Positions 19,697 through 30,220 of a stretch of 54,445 nt of DNA are shown here, piece after piece (positions within the stretch are counted from its first letter, which is position 1; the number at the start of each line of letters is the position of its first letter). Position numbers and translations under genes: made by a program. The notes under the pieces are model-generated. The model was not told the origin of the DNA. It saw nothing but the letters and a program-made list of their open reading frames with translations, and searched no databases. Source of the stretch: Desulforamulus aquiferis (GTDB taxonomy: Bacteria; Bacillota; Desulfotomaculia; Desulfotomaculales; Desulfotomaculaceae); NCBI GenBank assembly GCA_004143605.1, contig AWVY01000052.1:4060-58504 (forward strand), written 5' to 3'.

Positions 19697-21315
19697 ATGT
19701 CAATAGATAAAAAACTTCTTAATATAATATTAGTTTTCCTTTTAATAGTAATTATTTCTTCTGGAATACTGTTTAAAAATTTCTTTACTAGCTTTAGTCA
19801 AGTTGGTGAACTGGAAAAATATTACTATAATTTCAACAGTTATAATGATCTATCCTCTGACATTTTACTAATGACCATAAATTTACAAGATTACATTTCT
19901 TACTCAGAAGGTGAATACTTAGATATTTATTTTAAACATAGTTCATTAGCTATAAAAAAAGAGTTAGAATTGCTAAATAGTGCTTCCCTCGATAATAAAC
20001 AAGAAATATTAGATATGATTGAAATGACTAAATCATATATTTCCTTTGTTGATAAGGAAGTCATTCCTGTAATAAAATCAAATGAGTATTCTACTGAAGA
20101 TTTAAAATCCTTGCACCTTAGAAATAAAGTGTTCTCCCAGGAATTAACAGAGAAATTACGTGCTACAACTAGCGCCAATCATATAAGGTTGATCATTACT
20201 TTCAAGGTACGATTATAAAAATGAATGGCAATATAATGCTTTTATTAGTTATATTGTTATCTGCCCTCATAATACTTCCCTGGTTCATGTTTAAGACTTT
20301 TCACCCTTTCTTAAGTCATTGTTTTTACTTAGATAAGCTAGCACACTATAATAAATTTGCCTCAATATTTGTTGATAATAAGGGTTATATAAAACACATT
20401 AATAATTCTGCTAAAGAATTGTTTGGCATACTTCCAAGTTCAATACAAGATCGAAATATTCAAGATATACCAGGTCTATTTCCCCATCTGCAAAGCATCA
20501 CCCAGCCTTTGCTCCAAGTACTTTTACAAGATAAGGAAATCTCAAAGTATCGTATTAGTTATGCCTTGGATGGTCGGAATATTGATTTATCAGTAGATTA
20601 CTCCCCCATCATGATCTTAAATAAATCAGCCGGAGCAATGCTTGTTGCAGTTGTGACAGATACGCAAAAAGACAAGCCATTACTTTTAGATACTTTAGAA
20701 AAGGAAAGAAAAAGAATATCCATTGAGATCCATGATTGGATCGGGCGATATATGTCCACTATCATTCATTCTCTCGATTATATATTGCGACTTAACAAAA
20801 ACGCTAATATTAAAGGTGAGCTCTTGGATAGTCTCCTAGATCTTCGCTCCCACTGCCAGACAGCAGCCATTGAGATGAGAGGAATTATGAATGATATTCA
20901 CCCGTATTTAATAGATAAAGTAGGTTTAATATCAGCCCTTGAATCATATGTACTAACTTTTGAAAAACTTAATAAAATTAAGGTATACATCTTATACCAG
21001 GACCGTGCGCTAAGGATTAAAAAGAAGGACGAGATTATTATCTATAGAATCATTCAAGAGGGACTAAGCAATATTACCAAACACGCTAAGGCCACCGAGG
21101 TGGATATTAGTTTCACCGTTTTAAATGACTTGCTAAAAATAGAGATTCAGGACAATGGGGGTACCGATGGAGATTTTGTCGCAGGTAAAGGTTTATGGGG
21201 TATGAAGGAACGTGCCAGCCTTATTGGTGGTGAAATTTCCTTTGGTCAAAATGATTCTGGTTTCTGTGTCACCCTTACAGTTCCTATTATGCCGGGAGGG
21301 CAGCTAAATGAGTAA
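19697..21315 (+). CDS. NarL/DegS-type sensor histidine kinase, one frame break
   Basis: About 540 residues if joined. Helix 1 (NIILVFLLIVIISSGILFKN), an outside all-helical region, then a break near 20200 followed by helix 2 (MLLLVILLSALIILPWFM). A PAS domain is next (FASIFVDNKGYIKHINNSAKELFG). The kinase core is HisKA_3 with phospho-His in ERKRISIEIHDWIGRYMST, then N box IIQEGLSNITKHAKA and G box IQDNGG...GKGLWGMKERA. The frame before the second ATG continues upstream as FQGTIIKMNGNI, which argues for one gene rather than two. It overlaps its LuxR-type regulator by eight bases. Confidence 0.88.
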
Positions 21316-21920
21316 TATAAAGGTTATGCTGATTGAAGATCATAATGTCTTCCGGGAAGGTCTCAAAAAACTATTGGAGCTTGAAGACAATATTTCTGTT
21401 GTGGCTGAGGCTGGCTCTTGTAGTGAGGCATTAGAGAAGGTAAATTCAAATGTCGATGTAATTCTCCTGGATATTGGTCTACCGGACGGAGACGGCCTGG
21501 ATTTGTCCAATGAAATAAGAAAACTATACCCCCATATAAAGCATGTTGCACTTACTACCTACGATGATGCCATTTTCATTAAGAAGGCTATGGAATGTGG
21601 AGTAAAGGGGTTCGTTCCCAAATATGCCTTCTTTGATGAAATTAAATCAGCTGTGGTAATGACTTATAATGGGCGTTCCTATCTCTACCCGGGCCTTAAT
21701 ACCCACACCCTTTGAACCTTTCGGACCCTGGTCTATCAGATAAGGAAATTCAAATATTACAGTTACTCGCCAGCGGACAAAACCAAAAGGAAATTGCCAA
21801 TATTCTTTTTATGAGCCTTTCAACCTTTCGGAGAGACTTAGGGATATATTTTCCAAGTTATCGGTAAATTCCGTGGAAGAAGCTCTAACAATTGCTGTTA
21901 AAAAGGGTCTAATTAAGTAG
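21308..21920 (+). CDS. NarL/LuxR-type response regulator, two frame breaks
   Basis: Receiver domain with MLIEDHNVFREGLKKLL, phospho-Asp in VILLDIGLPDGDG and the T/K positions in VALTTYDD and GFVPKYA. After a break near 21712, a LuxR helix-turn-helix follows (GLSDKEIQILQLLASGQNQK then EIANILFMSLSTFRRD). A second break near 21837 precedes the end (DIFSKLSVNSVEEALTIAVK). About 203 residues. GGAGGGCAGCTAA precedes the ATG, which overlaps the kinase's 3' end. Target genes unknown. Confidence 0.88.
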
Positions 21921-21939
21921 GACAAATATGGAGGATATG

Positions 21940-23411
21940 ATGAAACAATCTCCACAGAGCAAAAATATGTTCCCCATGTTTGTTATTATTTCTTTTATAA
22001 GCGTTTTTATCTTGTTTGGTGTTATGGAGTTTAGGCACACAAAAAGTGTATTAAATGATTATGAGAACAGTATTCAGCAGGTGGCCATCAATAAACAAAT
22101 TTGTTTACTGAAGATCTTAAGGCTATAAGCATAAGTGCGGCTAAAAAGGTTGAAAGTGAAAATGATATTGACGAATCAATAGCTAGAATACCTTCATATG
22201 ATCATCGCATTACAAACGTTTATTTACTTGACAAGCATGGGAATATTAAGTCCAGTCTTTTTAAGAATTCTTTTGTTGATGATGTTGTTAATAATCTATT
22301 TAGAAAGGAACTTGAGCATGGCCCTTCAGATATTATTACCTCTGAGGTCCATACTGATTTAGACTCTCAGTTCAAGGTAATTAGTATTCTAGTTCCACTA
22401 CAAACAAATGATAATGCCCTGGTTATTTGCTTTAGGTTTGATCAATACCAAAAAGAAATGCTGCAGGAATTTATGGATAACAACTACAGCATTGCAGTAT
22501 TTGATAAGAATAATTATCCCATCATTTGGCCCTTTGATGAAGCATCCCTGGAAGACTTTGTACATTTACAGGACAGCTATTTCTGGGGCAACATAAAATA
22601 TAATGTCAAGTACACCATCATTGAAAAAACAGACTGGAAGGTTTATTTTTTCTTTAGAGATAACAATTTTGAAACCTATAGAGCCATTACAATATTGCTT
22701 TTGGTATTTGCCCTTTATGCCTGCCTATATCAATTATTTGTAGAGTTCTGGGGAGTAAATACCGCAAAGACCTATTTTGAAAATATTGATTTTGCCATCT
22801 TTAATCAGATTAATGAAGGTGTTATAATTGCCAATAATTCTGGCCTGATACTTTTTGCCAATGAAGCTGCCCATAATATTTTTGCTAATCGTCGAAGCAC
22901 GCTAAGAAATATAAAACTTAAGGAACTCTTCAGCAATGTTGACATTCAGGATGGTAATGATAAGTCTTTAACCCTATCCCTAAAGTTTGGTGATAAGCTA
23001 TATAAAACCATTCACTCACCAATAGTAAAAACAAATAAAATATTGGGTTCGTTAACTGTTATCAGAAACAGTGCCAGAGAGGACAATGAATATGTTCATA
23101 TTCTAGATAAACTTATAGAATCTATACCCCAGGGTATTTTATTCGTGGATAAAAATCATCAAATTTCCTTTGCTAACCTCATTGCAAAGTATTTATTCGG
23201 CAACTTGAATATAGGCACCAATGTTGGTGTAGTTGACCCTGAACTGGCTGAAAATATTTATAGTAACATTGATTCAGGCGGTCGCAAAAGGATAGAGTTA
23301 AAGTCCTTTGGATTAACCTGTGATATCGTTCCGGTATATGATGTGGATGGCATTTATGATGGAACCCTGGTACTGTTACTCCCTCCGGCGGGGGAATTAA
23401 TTAATAACTAA
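21940..23411 (+). CDS. Membrane sensor with extracytoplasmic domain and two PAS domains, no kinase; one frame break
   Basis: About 490 residues if joined. An N-terminal helix (MFPMFVIISFISVFILFGVM) precedes a break near 22100. A large outside domain of the Cache type follows (VYLLDKHGNIKSSLFKNSF, ISILVPLQTNDNALVICF), then a second helix (AITILLLVFALYACLYQLFV) and two PAS domains (EGVIIANNSGLILFANEAAH and QGILFVDKNHQISFANLIAK). It ends with no HisKA, GGDEF or methyl-accepting domain. I chose the ATG at 21940 because GGAGG lies four bases ahead. It may feed the kinase/regulator pair immediately upstream. An orphan signal-input protein. Confidence 0.78.
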
Positions 23412-23412
23412 A

Positions 23413-23450
23413 AAAGAACTGTACCATAATAATGCATGGTACAGTTCTTT
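23413..23450. terminator. Bidirectional terminator after the PAS sensor
   Basis: Perfect 15-bp arms AAAGAACTGTACCAT and ATGGTACAGTTCTTT with flanking A and T runs. It ends both the sensor gene and the convergent yeiH operon. Confidence 0.88.
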
Positions 23451-23452
23451 TA

Positions 23453-23599
23453 TTAATGTATTACTAATATTACTATAACTATAACAAGGGCAAGGGATAG
23501 GGCTACATAATCCTCTATTCTCTCTGTGGGGAATATTGTTAGGAGCCTATGCTTTTGTTTATTCTCCTCTGGCCCCTTTTGTTCTCCTAAGCCACTCAT
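23453..23599 (-). CDS. 48-residue membrane protein in the yeiH operon
   Basis: A very strong ribosome site (TTAAGGAGGTACAGTG) precedes ATG at 23599. The protein starts MSGLGEQKGPEENKQKHRLL, then TIFPTERIEDYVALSLALVI and a C-terminal membrane helix ending VIVIVILVIH. It is charged at the N-terminus and has one helix. It lies 47 bases after the YeiH-family transporter on the same strand and before the shared terminator, so it is probably co-expressed and may be a small transporter subunit or stabiliser. Too small for routine gene calling. Confidence 0.65.
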   Translation of the reverse strand: MSGLGEQKGPEENKQKHRLLTIFPTERIEDYVALSLALVIVIVILVIH

Positions 23600-23646
23600 C
23601 ACTGTACCTCCTTAAGGTCCTTCAGAAACAAATAATAGAACCACTA

Positions 23647-24737
23647 TTAAGCTAGCACTGCCTTTAACAGAGCTGCTGCCGAGCCAACTGCCAGGGGCTT
23701 CCCCCCTGCTTTTCTTAGTTCCTTTAGGGATATTTGCATTCCTAAACCCGTTAAACCGATGGCAAAAAACCAATTGTATAACTTTCGGATAGTAATAAGT
23801 TCTGGTGAAGGTGGCGAGGTATGACCTAAAAAACCAAAGGAAGTAAGAAATACCATAACTAAAAATCCTAAGACAAACACAGGGAATTTGCTCCAGAGCC
23901 CAGTATGAATATTTATATGTTCATCCGGTAGCTGAGCTGATTTACTTGTTACAGCTGCCAGGGCCAAAACAACAAAGGGTAAAAATAAGACCCTGGTAAG
24001 ATTATAAATCTCACCGGTTTTCAAGCTAACAGAGGCATGTTCTGCAGTCCCAGGATCAAAGGCTAGACATGCTGCCAATACTTGTCCAGAACTTAATATA
24101 CCTGTGCCGGCCCAGACACCAAACTGGTGAGGACTAAGGCCAATTATTGCACCTACTAAAGGAAATATAAATAAAGATGCCACACCAAAAGATAATATCG
24201 TTGCAATAGAATATACTACATCGGTGGTCCTAGCCCGTACTGCCGGTGCTGTGGCTACAACTGCCGAAACACCACACACGGCGGTTCCGGCTGCCAATAC
24301 TGCCGATGATGCCGGGTCCATGCCATATCTATTGCCAAGCCAAAGGGTAAATATCATGGTGAAAATAATAAAGAATAATACCAATATTATGGCAGTGGCA
24401 CCAAGCTGTGCTAAGTCAACAAAGCTGTAAAGTGAGCCTAGAAGTATGACGCCTAGTTTAATGAAAAGTCTTGAGGTTAACACACCTGGCAATAGCAATT
24501 TGGTATTGTAAAAAGATTCCCTATGATCATGCCAATAAGGATGGATAATAGTATATAGTTTAAGCGGAGGTAATCAATAAAAAACAGCTTCGTATATTCA
24601 TTGAATACGAATATTGACTCCAACCCCGGCCAGGGTATGCCTAGATCACTTCCACCCATGGTGAAAACAGCAATGGCAAACATGAGAAGAATACCTGGAA
24701 TGGGTTTAATAATAAATGACATTATATTAAAATGCAT
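23647..24737 (-). CDS. YeiH-family putative sulfate exporter, one frame break
   Basis: About 362 residues with roughly ten membrane helices, matching the YeiH/PSE family (Pfam Cons_hypoth698). It starts MHFNIMSFIIKPIPGILLMF and breaks near 24490. It continues LLPGVLTSRLFIKLGVILLG with the family signature regions PASSAVLAAGTAVCGVSAVV and GVWAGTGILSSGQVLAACLA. CAGGAGGAATTA precedes the ATG. Family members are proposed to export sulfate or sulfite-related anions, but substrate evidence is thin. A 48-residue membrane protein follows in the same operon. Confidence 0.88.
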
Positions 24738-24869
24738 TAATTCCTCCTGAAGCCAAACTTGGATTATTAATATTATAGCAGTATTCAATATTTCTCGACA
24801 TATATTCTTGAAAAGGAAAATGCACAGGGAGCATACCCCTGTGCATTAATTTTATCATTTTATTTTGTA

Positions 24870-25586
24870 TTAAGGTAATTTATTATTGCTATTGTCTACA
24901 AATTTATATCCAATGCCTCTAACTGTTTTAATGTACTGGGGATTAGATGGGTCATCCTCTATTTTCTGTCTGACATATCTTACATGAACATCCACTGTTC
25001 TTGTGTCTACATTAAACTCAAATCCCCAGACCCTATCCAGCAGCTGTTCCCTGGTAAATACTTTACCTGGATATGCCATCAAGGTATGAAGTAGTTTAAA
25101 CTCCTTAGGTGTAAAATTTATCAGCTGATTATTAAGTAATACTTGAAACTTTTCGACATCAATTACTAATCCTTCTGATTTTAGTTCTCTGCTGCTTGTA
25201 AACTGGGGTTTTTCATTCTTCGTTCGGCGCAAATTAGCTTTGACCCTTGCATTCAATTCCCTGGGGCTGAAGGGTTTTGGTATATAATCATCAGCACCCA
25301 TTTCAAGACCAACCACCCTGTCTAAAATATCGCCCCGAGCGGAAATCATAAGGATAGGTATTGATGAAGTATTATCATCATGGCGAAGCTTTCTGCAGAC
25401 TTCAAGTCCATCTGGTTCTGGGATCATCACATCTAGGATTATTAAGTCCGGTAATTCAACTTTAGCAAAATGTAAGCCTTCTTCACCATTTTTTGCTAGG
25501 ATAACCTGATGACCATCCTTTTCTAAGTTAAATTTAATTAACTCTAAAATATTATCTTCATCATCTATCACTAGTATTTTACCCAC
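24870..25586 (-). CDS. PhoB/PhoP-type response regulator, orphan
   Basis: 238 residues, intact. Receiver with ILVIDDEDNILELI, phospho-Asp in LIILDVMIPEPDG, GADDYIPKPFSPREL, and a winged helix (FTPKEFKLLHTLMAYPGKVF, TREQLLDRVWGFEFNVDTRT). It ends with the PhoP-like YIKTVRGIGYKFVD. The GTG at 25586 has AGGGGAT upstream. No kinase is adjacent: yeiH is downstream and mdh upstream, each with its own terminator region, so its partner kinase must be elsewhere. Its location beside mdh does not prove a metabolic target. Confidence 0.9.
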   Translation of the reverse strand: MGKILVIDDEDNILELIKFNLEKDGHQVILAKNGEEGLHFAKVELPDLIILDVMIPEPDGLEVCRKLRHDDNTSSIPILMISARGDILDRVVGLEMGADDYIPKPFSPRELNARVKANLRRTKNEKPQFTSSRELKSEGLVIDVEKFQVLLNNQLINFTPKEFKLLHTLMAYPGKVFTREQLLDRVWGFEFNVDTRTVDVHVRYVRQKIEDDPSNPQYIKTVRGIGYKFVDNSNNKLP

Positions 25587-25681
25587 ATTAAATCCCCTAT
25601 CTCAGATATTCACTAGTTAAATTGTAATTATCATTTGTTAAAGCACACTGAACTAAGGGTTAATTTTGAGTTAAAATAAAG

Positions 25682-25714
25682 TTAAAGCTTGGTTCCTTAA
25701 AAACCAAGCTTTAA
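25682..25714 (-). terminator. Terminator downstream of mdh
   Basis: Perfect arms TTAAAGCTTGGTT and AACCAAGCTTTAA, with T-rich sequence on the minus strand. It lies 43 bases past the mdh stop codon. Confidence 0.8.
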
Positions 25715-25756
25715 TAAATTAAATTATAGGATGCTATTCCTAGACGAACATTAAGA

Positions 25757-26681
25757 CTAGCTTAAACGTGCAATATTGCTTCGAACAGAATTAATAGAGT
25801 TCTTAAGGGCTTGCATTTCATTTTCACTTAAATCTATTTCAATGATCTTTTCCACACCATCTCCACCAATAATGGCAGGAACACCGGCAAATACATCCGA
25901 CTCACCATACTCACCTTGCAGGTAAGCGGAAACTGGTAGAATCCTCTTTTTATCTTTCAGGATACATTCTGCCATTTGCATTACGGATGCACTGGGGGCA
26001 TAGAAAGCACTTCCTGTCTTAAGGTAGTTTACAATCTCTGCTCCGCCTTTTCTGGCCCTTTCAACCATAGCTTCCAGTTTATCTTCAGGGATTAGGGTTG
26101 AAACTGGTATGCCACCAACATAGGTATATTTGACCAGTGGCACCATATCGTCACCATGTCCACCAAGAACAAAGGTGGTAACATCTTCAAAGGACACGTT
26201 TAGTTCCCGGGCAATAAATGTACGGAATCTGGCTGAATCAAGAACCCCGGATAGTCCAAATACACGGTTTGGCCCAAATCCACTGGCCTTGTAGGCAATA
26301 TATGTACTTACATCAACCGGGTTGGTTACTACCAGGATATAGCAATTAGGTGAGTATTTTACGATTTGTTCTGTAACATTACGAACAATACCGGCATTTG
26401 TATTGAGTAGGTCATCCCGACTCATACCAGGCTTTCTAGCTATTCCGGCCGTAATAATAACAACATCTGAGTCAGCAGTATCCGCATAGTCATTGGTACC
26501 GATGATAATACTATCATAACCTTCAACCGGGGCAGCCTCCATTAAATCAAGGCCTTTCCTTGGGGAGTTCCCTCGGCCACGTCGATAAGAACGATATCCC
26601 TAATTCCTTAGCAGCGGCCCAATGGGCACAAGTTGCTCCAACATTACCGGCACCTACAATAGTGATTTTGTTTCTCTTCAT
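25757..26681 (-). CDS. mdh: NAD-dependent malate dehydrogenase, two frame breaks
   Basis: Interconverts malate and oxaloacetate, about 309 residues. N-terminus [20 protein letters not shown] contains the nucleotide loop. Two one-base losses (near 26598 and 26548, both in G positions) split the next segment, which reads [20 protein letters not shown] then [13 protein letters not shown]. Catalytic features: malate-type loop [12 protein letters not shown] (the Arg that separates MDH from LDH), VVTNPVDV, and the active-site His in [20 protein letters not shown] precedes the ATG. It lies 124 bases beyond frdB and is the first of the C4-acid genes, all on the minus strand. Confidence 0.93.
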
Positions 26682-26804
26682 TCTTTAAGGTTCCTCCCAT
26701 TATTATATAATGCAAATAATTTAGCTCATTTAAATAATGTGCCTATTTAAATTTAGCACGCGAAGGGATGATTATCAACTATATTAGTAATTATTAACAT
26801 CTGT

Positions 26805-27530
26805 TTATGACTTCAAACCTGCCATAGTGATCTTACGCCTCACAAAGGCCAGCTGTAATTGTAAGGGCAGTCCCATGGGGCAATTATCATCACAGGCCAT
26901 CAAGCCCATACATCCGAAGGCCCCTTCGTCGGAACCAATGACTTCAAAATATTCCATATCAGAGCGCTCATCCCTGGGATCTACCATAAAGCGTCCTACC
27001 CGGTTAATGCCCGCAGCTCCAAGAAATTCCTCTCTGATATTGGCAGTTGCACAGCCAGCTATACAGCAGCCGCACTCAATACAACGCTCAGATTCGTAAA
27101 TATTTAGGGCCACTTCATTATCCATGCGATCTTCTTGAGCAATGGGATCAAACTTTTTGTTGGTATGAATCCAAGACTCGGTTTTTAAAGACATGTGCCT
27201 AAACCAGGTTCCTGTGTCTACTGCAAGGTCACCAACTAGTTTAAATACCGGCAGGGGCATCAATGTGATTGTATCCTTAAAGTCTTTAGTTAAGGTCTTA
27301 CAGGCTAGCCTGGGACGACCGTTTATTACCATAGCACAGGAACCACAAATTGCCGCCCGGCAGACAAAATCAAAATTAAGGGATGGGTCCTGCTCCTCTC
27401 GTATTTGGTTAAGGGCCACAAAGATGGTCATGCCGGTGCTTTCATTTAGTGTATATTCCTGCATTCTAGGGGCCGAAGACGGATCGTTAGGATTATACCT
27501 AAATATACTAAAAGTAAGTTGCCTACTCAT
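26805..27530 (-). CDS. frdB: Fumarate reductase/succinate dehydrogenase iron-sulfur subunit
   Basis: 241 residues, intact. Carries electrons between the membrane cytochrome b and the flavoprotein. The N-terminal ferredoxin domain has the 2Fe-2S cysteines (CRAAICGSCAMVINGRPRLAC, written here as CRAAICGSC and PRLAC). The C-terminal part has CIECGCCIAGC for 4Fe-4S and CMGLMACDDNCPMG for 3Fe-4S. It follows frdA closely (about 15 bases), in the order C-A-B typical of Wolinella-type enzymes. An AAGGAGGCTGCT site precedes the ATG. Confidence 0.95.
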   Translation of the reverse strand: MSRQLTFSIFRYNPNDPSSAPRMQEYTLNESTGMTIFVALNQIREEQDPSLNFDFVCRAAICGSCAMVINGRPRLACKTLTKDFKDTITLMPLPVFKLVGDLAVDTGTWFRHMSLKTESWIHTNKKFDPIAQEDRMDNEVALNIYESERCIECGCCIAGCATANIREEFLGAAGINRVGRFMVDPRDERSDMEYFEVIGSDEGAFGCMGLMACDDNCPMGLPLQLQLAFVRRKITMAGLKS

Positions 27531-27545
27531 AGCAGCCTCCTTGAG

Positions 27546-29362
27546 TTACTTTTTTCCTTGGTTAGCACTGGATTCACCGTAACCCCTGTCTCCAGGCGGT
27601 AATTCAGTAATCTTCACCGATTCATAATCTAATTTGGGTAAACTGCTGCCGGCTGGCCAGTAAGCAAGGTTCTCTTAAGCCAGTTAACATCATCCCTTTT
27701 GGGGAAGTCCTCCCTGGCGTGGCTGCCGCGGCTTTCTGTGCGCTGTAATGCACCGTAGGATATACAGAGGGCTAGTTTTAACATCCCTGGCATCCTTAGG
27801 CATTTGACAGCTCTGGATTAGCCCACTTACCATCTGACTTTAGACCAAGCTTAAGGATCTGTGGTAAAGCTCTTGCAGCTTTGCCACTGCCTTTTCTAGG
27901 TCGGGTCCGTTACGGAATATTCCCACATAGTCCATAAGGGTTTGTTCCATTTCACGCCGGATCTGATATACGTTCTCTTTACCCTGTTTACCGCTGATTA
28001 AGGTATTGATTTTTTCCCTCTGCTGTTTAGCAAAATCCTGTACCTGTGTATAGTTATAGTTTAAGCTTGCTCCTAAGGTGTATTCTGCTACCTTCTTACC
28101 TACTATCATACCGCTGACCACTGTTTCAGCCAAAGAGTTTCCACCAAGGCGATTAAATCCATGCAAATCCCAGCAGGCTGCTTCGCCAACGGCAAACAAC
28201 CCTTTAAGTCCGTAGCAGCGCCATCAATATTTGTTCTTACCCCGCCCATACTATAGTGCTGGGTAGGCCGGACAGGTATTAAATCCTTTATGGGATCAAT
28301 GCCGTTAAAGTTTCGACAGATATTTGCGATTTCCCGCAGGTTTGTATTGATATGTTTTTCCCCTAAGTGACGTATATCCAGCCATAGGTGTTGTCCATAT
28401 TGGCTTTCTACACCCAGCCCCTTGCGGATATGCTGAATCATTCTCCGGGAAACCACGTCCCTAGAGGCTAACTCTTTCTTTGCAGGCTCATAATCAGGCA
28501 TAAAACGGTGTAGATTCTTATCTAATAAATATCCTCCATCCCCCCGTGCGCCTTCGGTTATCAGAATCCAGACTGGCACCATGCCGGTTGGGTGAAATTG
28601 TACTGCCTCCATGTTACCTAATGGCACAATCCCCGTGTCTATGGCGATATACATACCACTACCTTCGTTTATAATCGCGTTGGTAGATGCTCCATAGAGT
28701 CTTCCATAGCCGCCAGTGGCAATAACCGTTGACTTGGCCAGATAGATACGCAGCTCACCACTGCGGAGGCAGCGAACCACCATGCCCTGGCAAGTTGTAC
28801 CATCATGAATTAAGGAAATTGCCTCGGTTCTGTCATGGACGGTGATTCCCATTTTTATAACAACACTGTCAACAGCATACTGCATGGTATGTCCGGCGCC
28901 ATCTGAAGTGTAGCAGGTCCGCCATTTGGCCGTTCCTCCGAAATCCCTGGCAGTTATTAAGCCTTCCATATCCTTTGTGTCTTCAATTTCCCGGCCATCG
29001 GGCAATGTTTTCTTTCCTGCCACCACCCTGTTCCAAGGTACTCCCCAGTAAGACATTTGCCTTACTGCAATAGGTACGGTATTTACAAACAAACGGGCAA
29101 CCTCCTGGTCACAGCCCCAGTCAGATCCCTTAACGGTATCTGCAAAGTGAACATCTGGTCCATCACCTTTGCCCATGGCACAGTTTCCTAGGGATGCTTG
29201 CATCCCCCCCTGAGCTGCTGTGCTGTGTGAGCGCCTTGGAGGTACAAGACTTAATATTATGCAATCCAGACCGGCGGCTGCGGCTTCAATGGCGGCGCGC
29301 TCCCCTGCCAATCCAGCACCGACTATTAATACATCAGTGGTTATAATCTGATAGTTGCTCAT
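27546..29362 (-). CDS. frdA: Fumarate reductase/succinate dehydrogenase flavoprotein subunit, about four frame breaks
   Basis: FAD-binding catalytic subunit for fumarate/succinate interconversion, about 605 residues joined. The FAD loop is [18 protein letters not shown]; the covalent-FAD His is in [11 protein letters not shown]; catalytic-region motifs are HPTG and TEGARGDGG. Long frames cover 29362-28200 and 28199-27840. The C-terminus ([58 protein letters not shown]) continues through three more breaks near 27838, 27793 and 27650 to a stop at 27546. It overlaps the cytochrome b gene by 29 bases and is followed by frdB. Confidence 0.93.
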
Positions 29363-29992
29363 AGGGCACCTCCCAATGCATTAAATACCCAGAGGCTGCA
29401 AAGCCAAGTCCAAGAATTATAGTAGTTATTACCTTGCAAACAAAGCCTAAGGGCCTGCGGGGGAACCAGCCCCACTTTACAAACTGACGGTAGATGCCAA
29501 ATCCGGCGTGATACTCACCCAAGAGCAGCAGAACTAGGTAAAACCACCAAAATGCTGTCATACGTTCAGTACTAATTGCTGCATCAATAGGCCATTGGGC
29601 CAGAACAACAAAGACGTGAATAGCTCCAAGGGCCAGAATACTAACCCCGGTAATTACTTGAAATATCCAAACCCAGGTATCTGTTCCCTTTAACATTTTG
29701 GCATGACGCCAAATAACTTTTTGCTCTTGATATCTGGTAGGAATACGACGGCCCGCTGATAACACATGCATAATTGCCACAATAATGATAAATGGAATAC
29801 CTATGTAGGATAGATAATAGTCATCCAGTCCGGCAGCTAAAATATCATATACCTCAGTGCCGAGCAAAATGGTGGACACAAATATCATATGGGTCCACAG
29901 AAATCCTACCAGGGTCAGGCCGGTAAATAACTCAACTATGTCGTAGTAGAGTTCAGCCCGGGGATTTTTGTGAGTAACCTCTGTGCTTGCAT
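29334..29992 (-). CDS. frdC: Fumarate reductase cytochrome b subunit (diheme type)
   Basis: About 219 residues, five membrane helices. Anchors frdAB and passes electrons from menaquinol. Four histidines sit in the places expected for two hemes: [25 protein letters not shown] and GEYHAGFG. The open frame runs back to a TTG at 30068, but AAAGGAGAAAGTC lies just before an ATG at 29992 that is one frame off. Family N-termini match [16 protein letters not shown] right after it. I therefore propose the start at 29992 with a small base loss near 29985; the upstream TTG is the alternative. First gene of the frdCAB operon. Confidence 0.88.
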
Positions 29993-30220
29993 GACTTTCT
30001 CCTTTCGTGATTATCTTAATTAACAACCTCCGGGCATACCCGTAAGTTGAAAATAACGAAGATTGCAAAATTTCAGTTACTTATAATGCCTACTGTCTTT
30101 TCTACATAAACGGGGCTGTACTATTAAGCTAGTTAGAGTATAACATGAATAGCGGAGCTATTTTCCGAATTATCTGATATATCCTGTATACATGGAATAT
30201 TTAGTCTATTTCAGGCGCTT

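Noticed and set aside
19697-21315. A small membrane protein followed by a separate kinase
   Set aside because: The kinase frame continues upstream of its first ATG with coding sequence, and the membrane helices pair to one normal sensor kinase.
30170-30200. A third copy of the TGTATACA operator upstream of frdC
   Set aside because: Only the 8-base core CTGTATACATG matches; the flanks do not, so it is expected by chance in AT-rich DNA.
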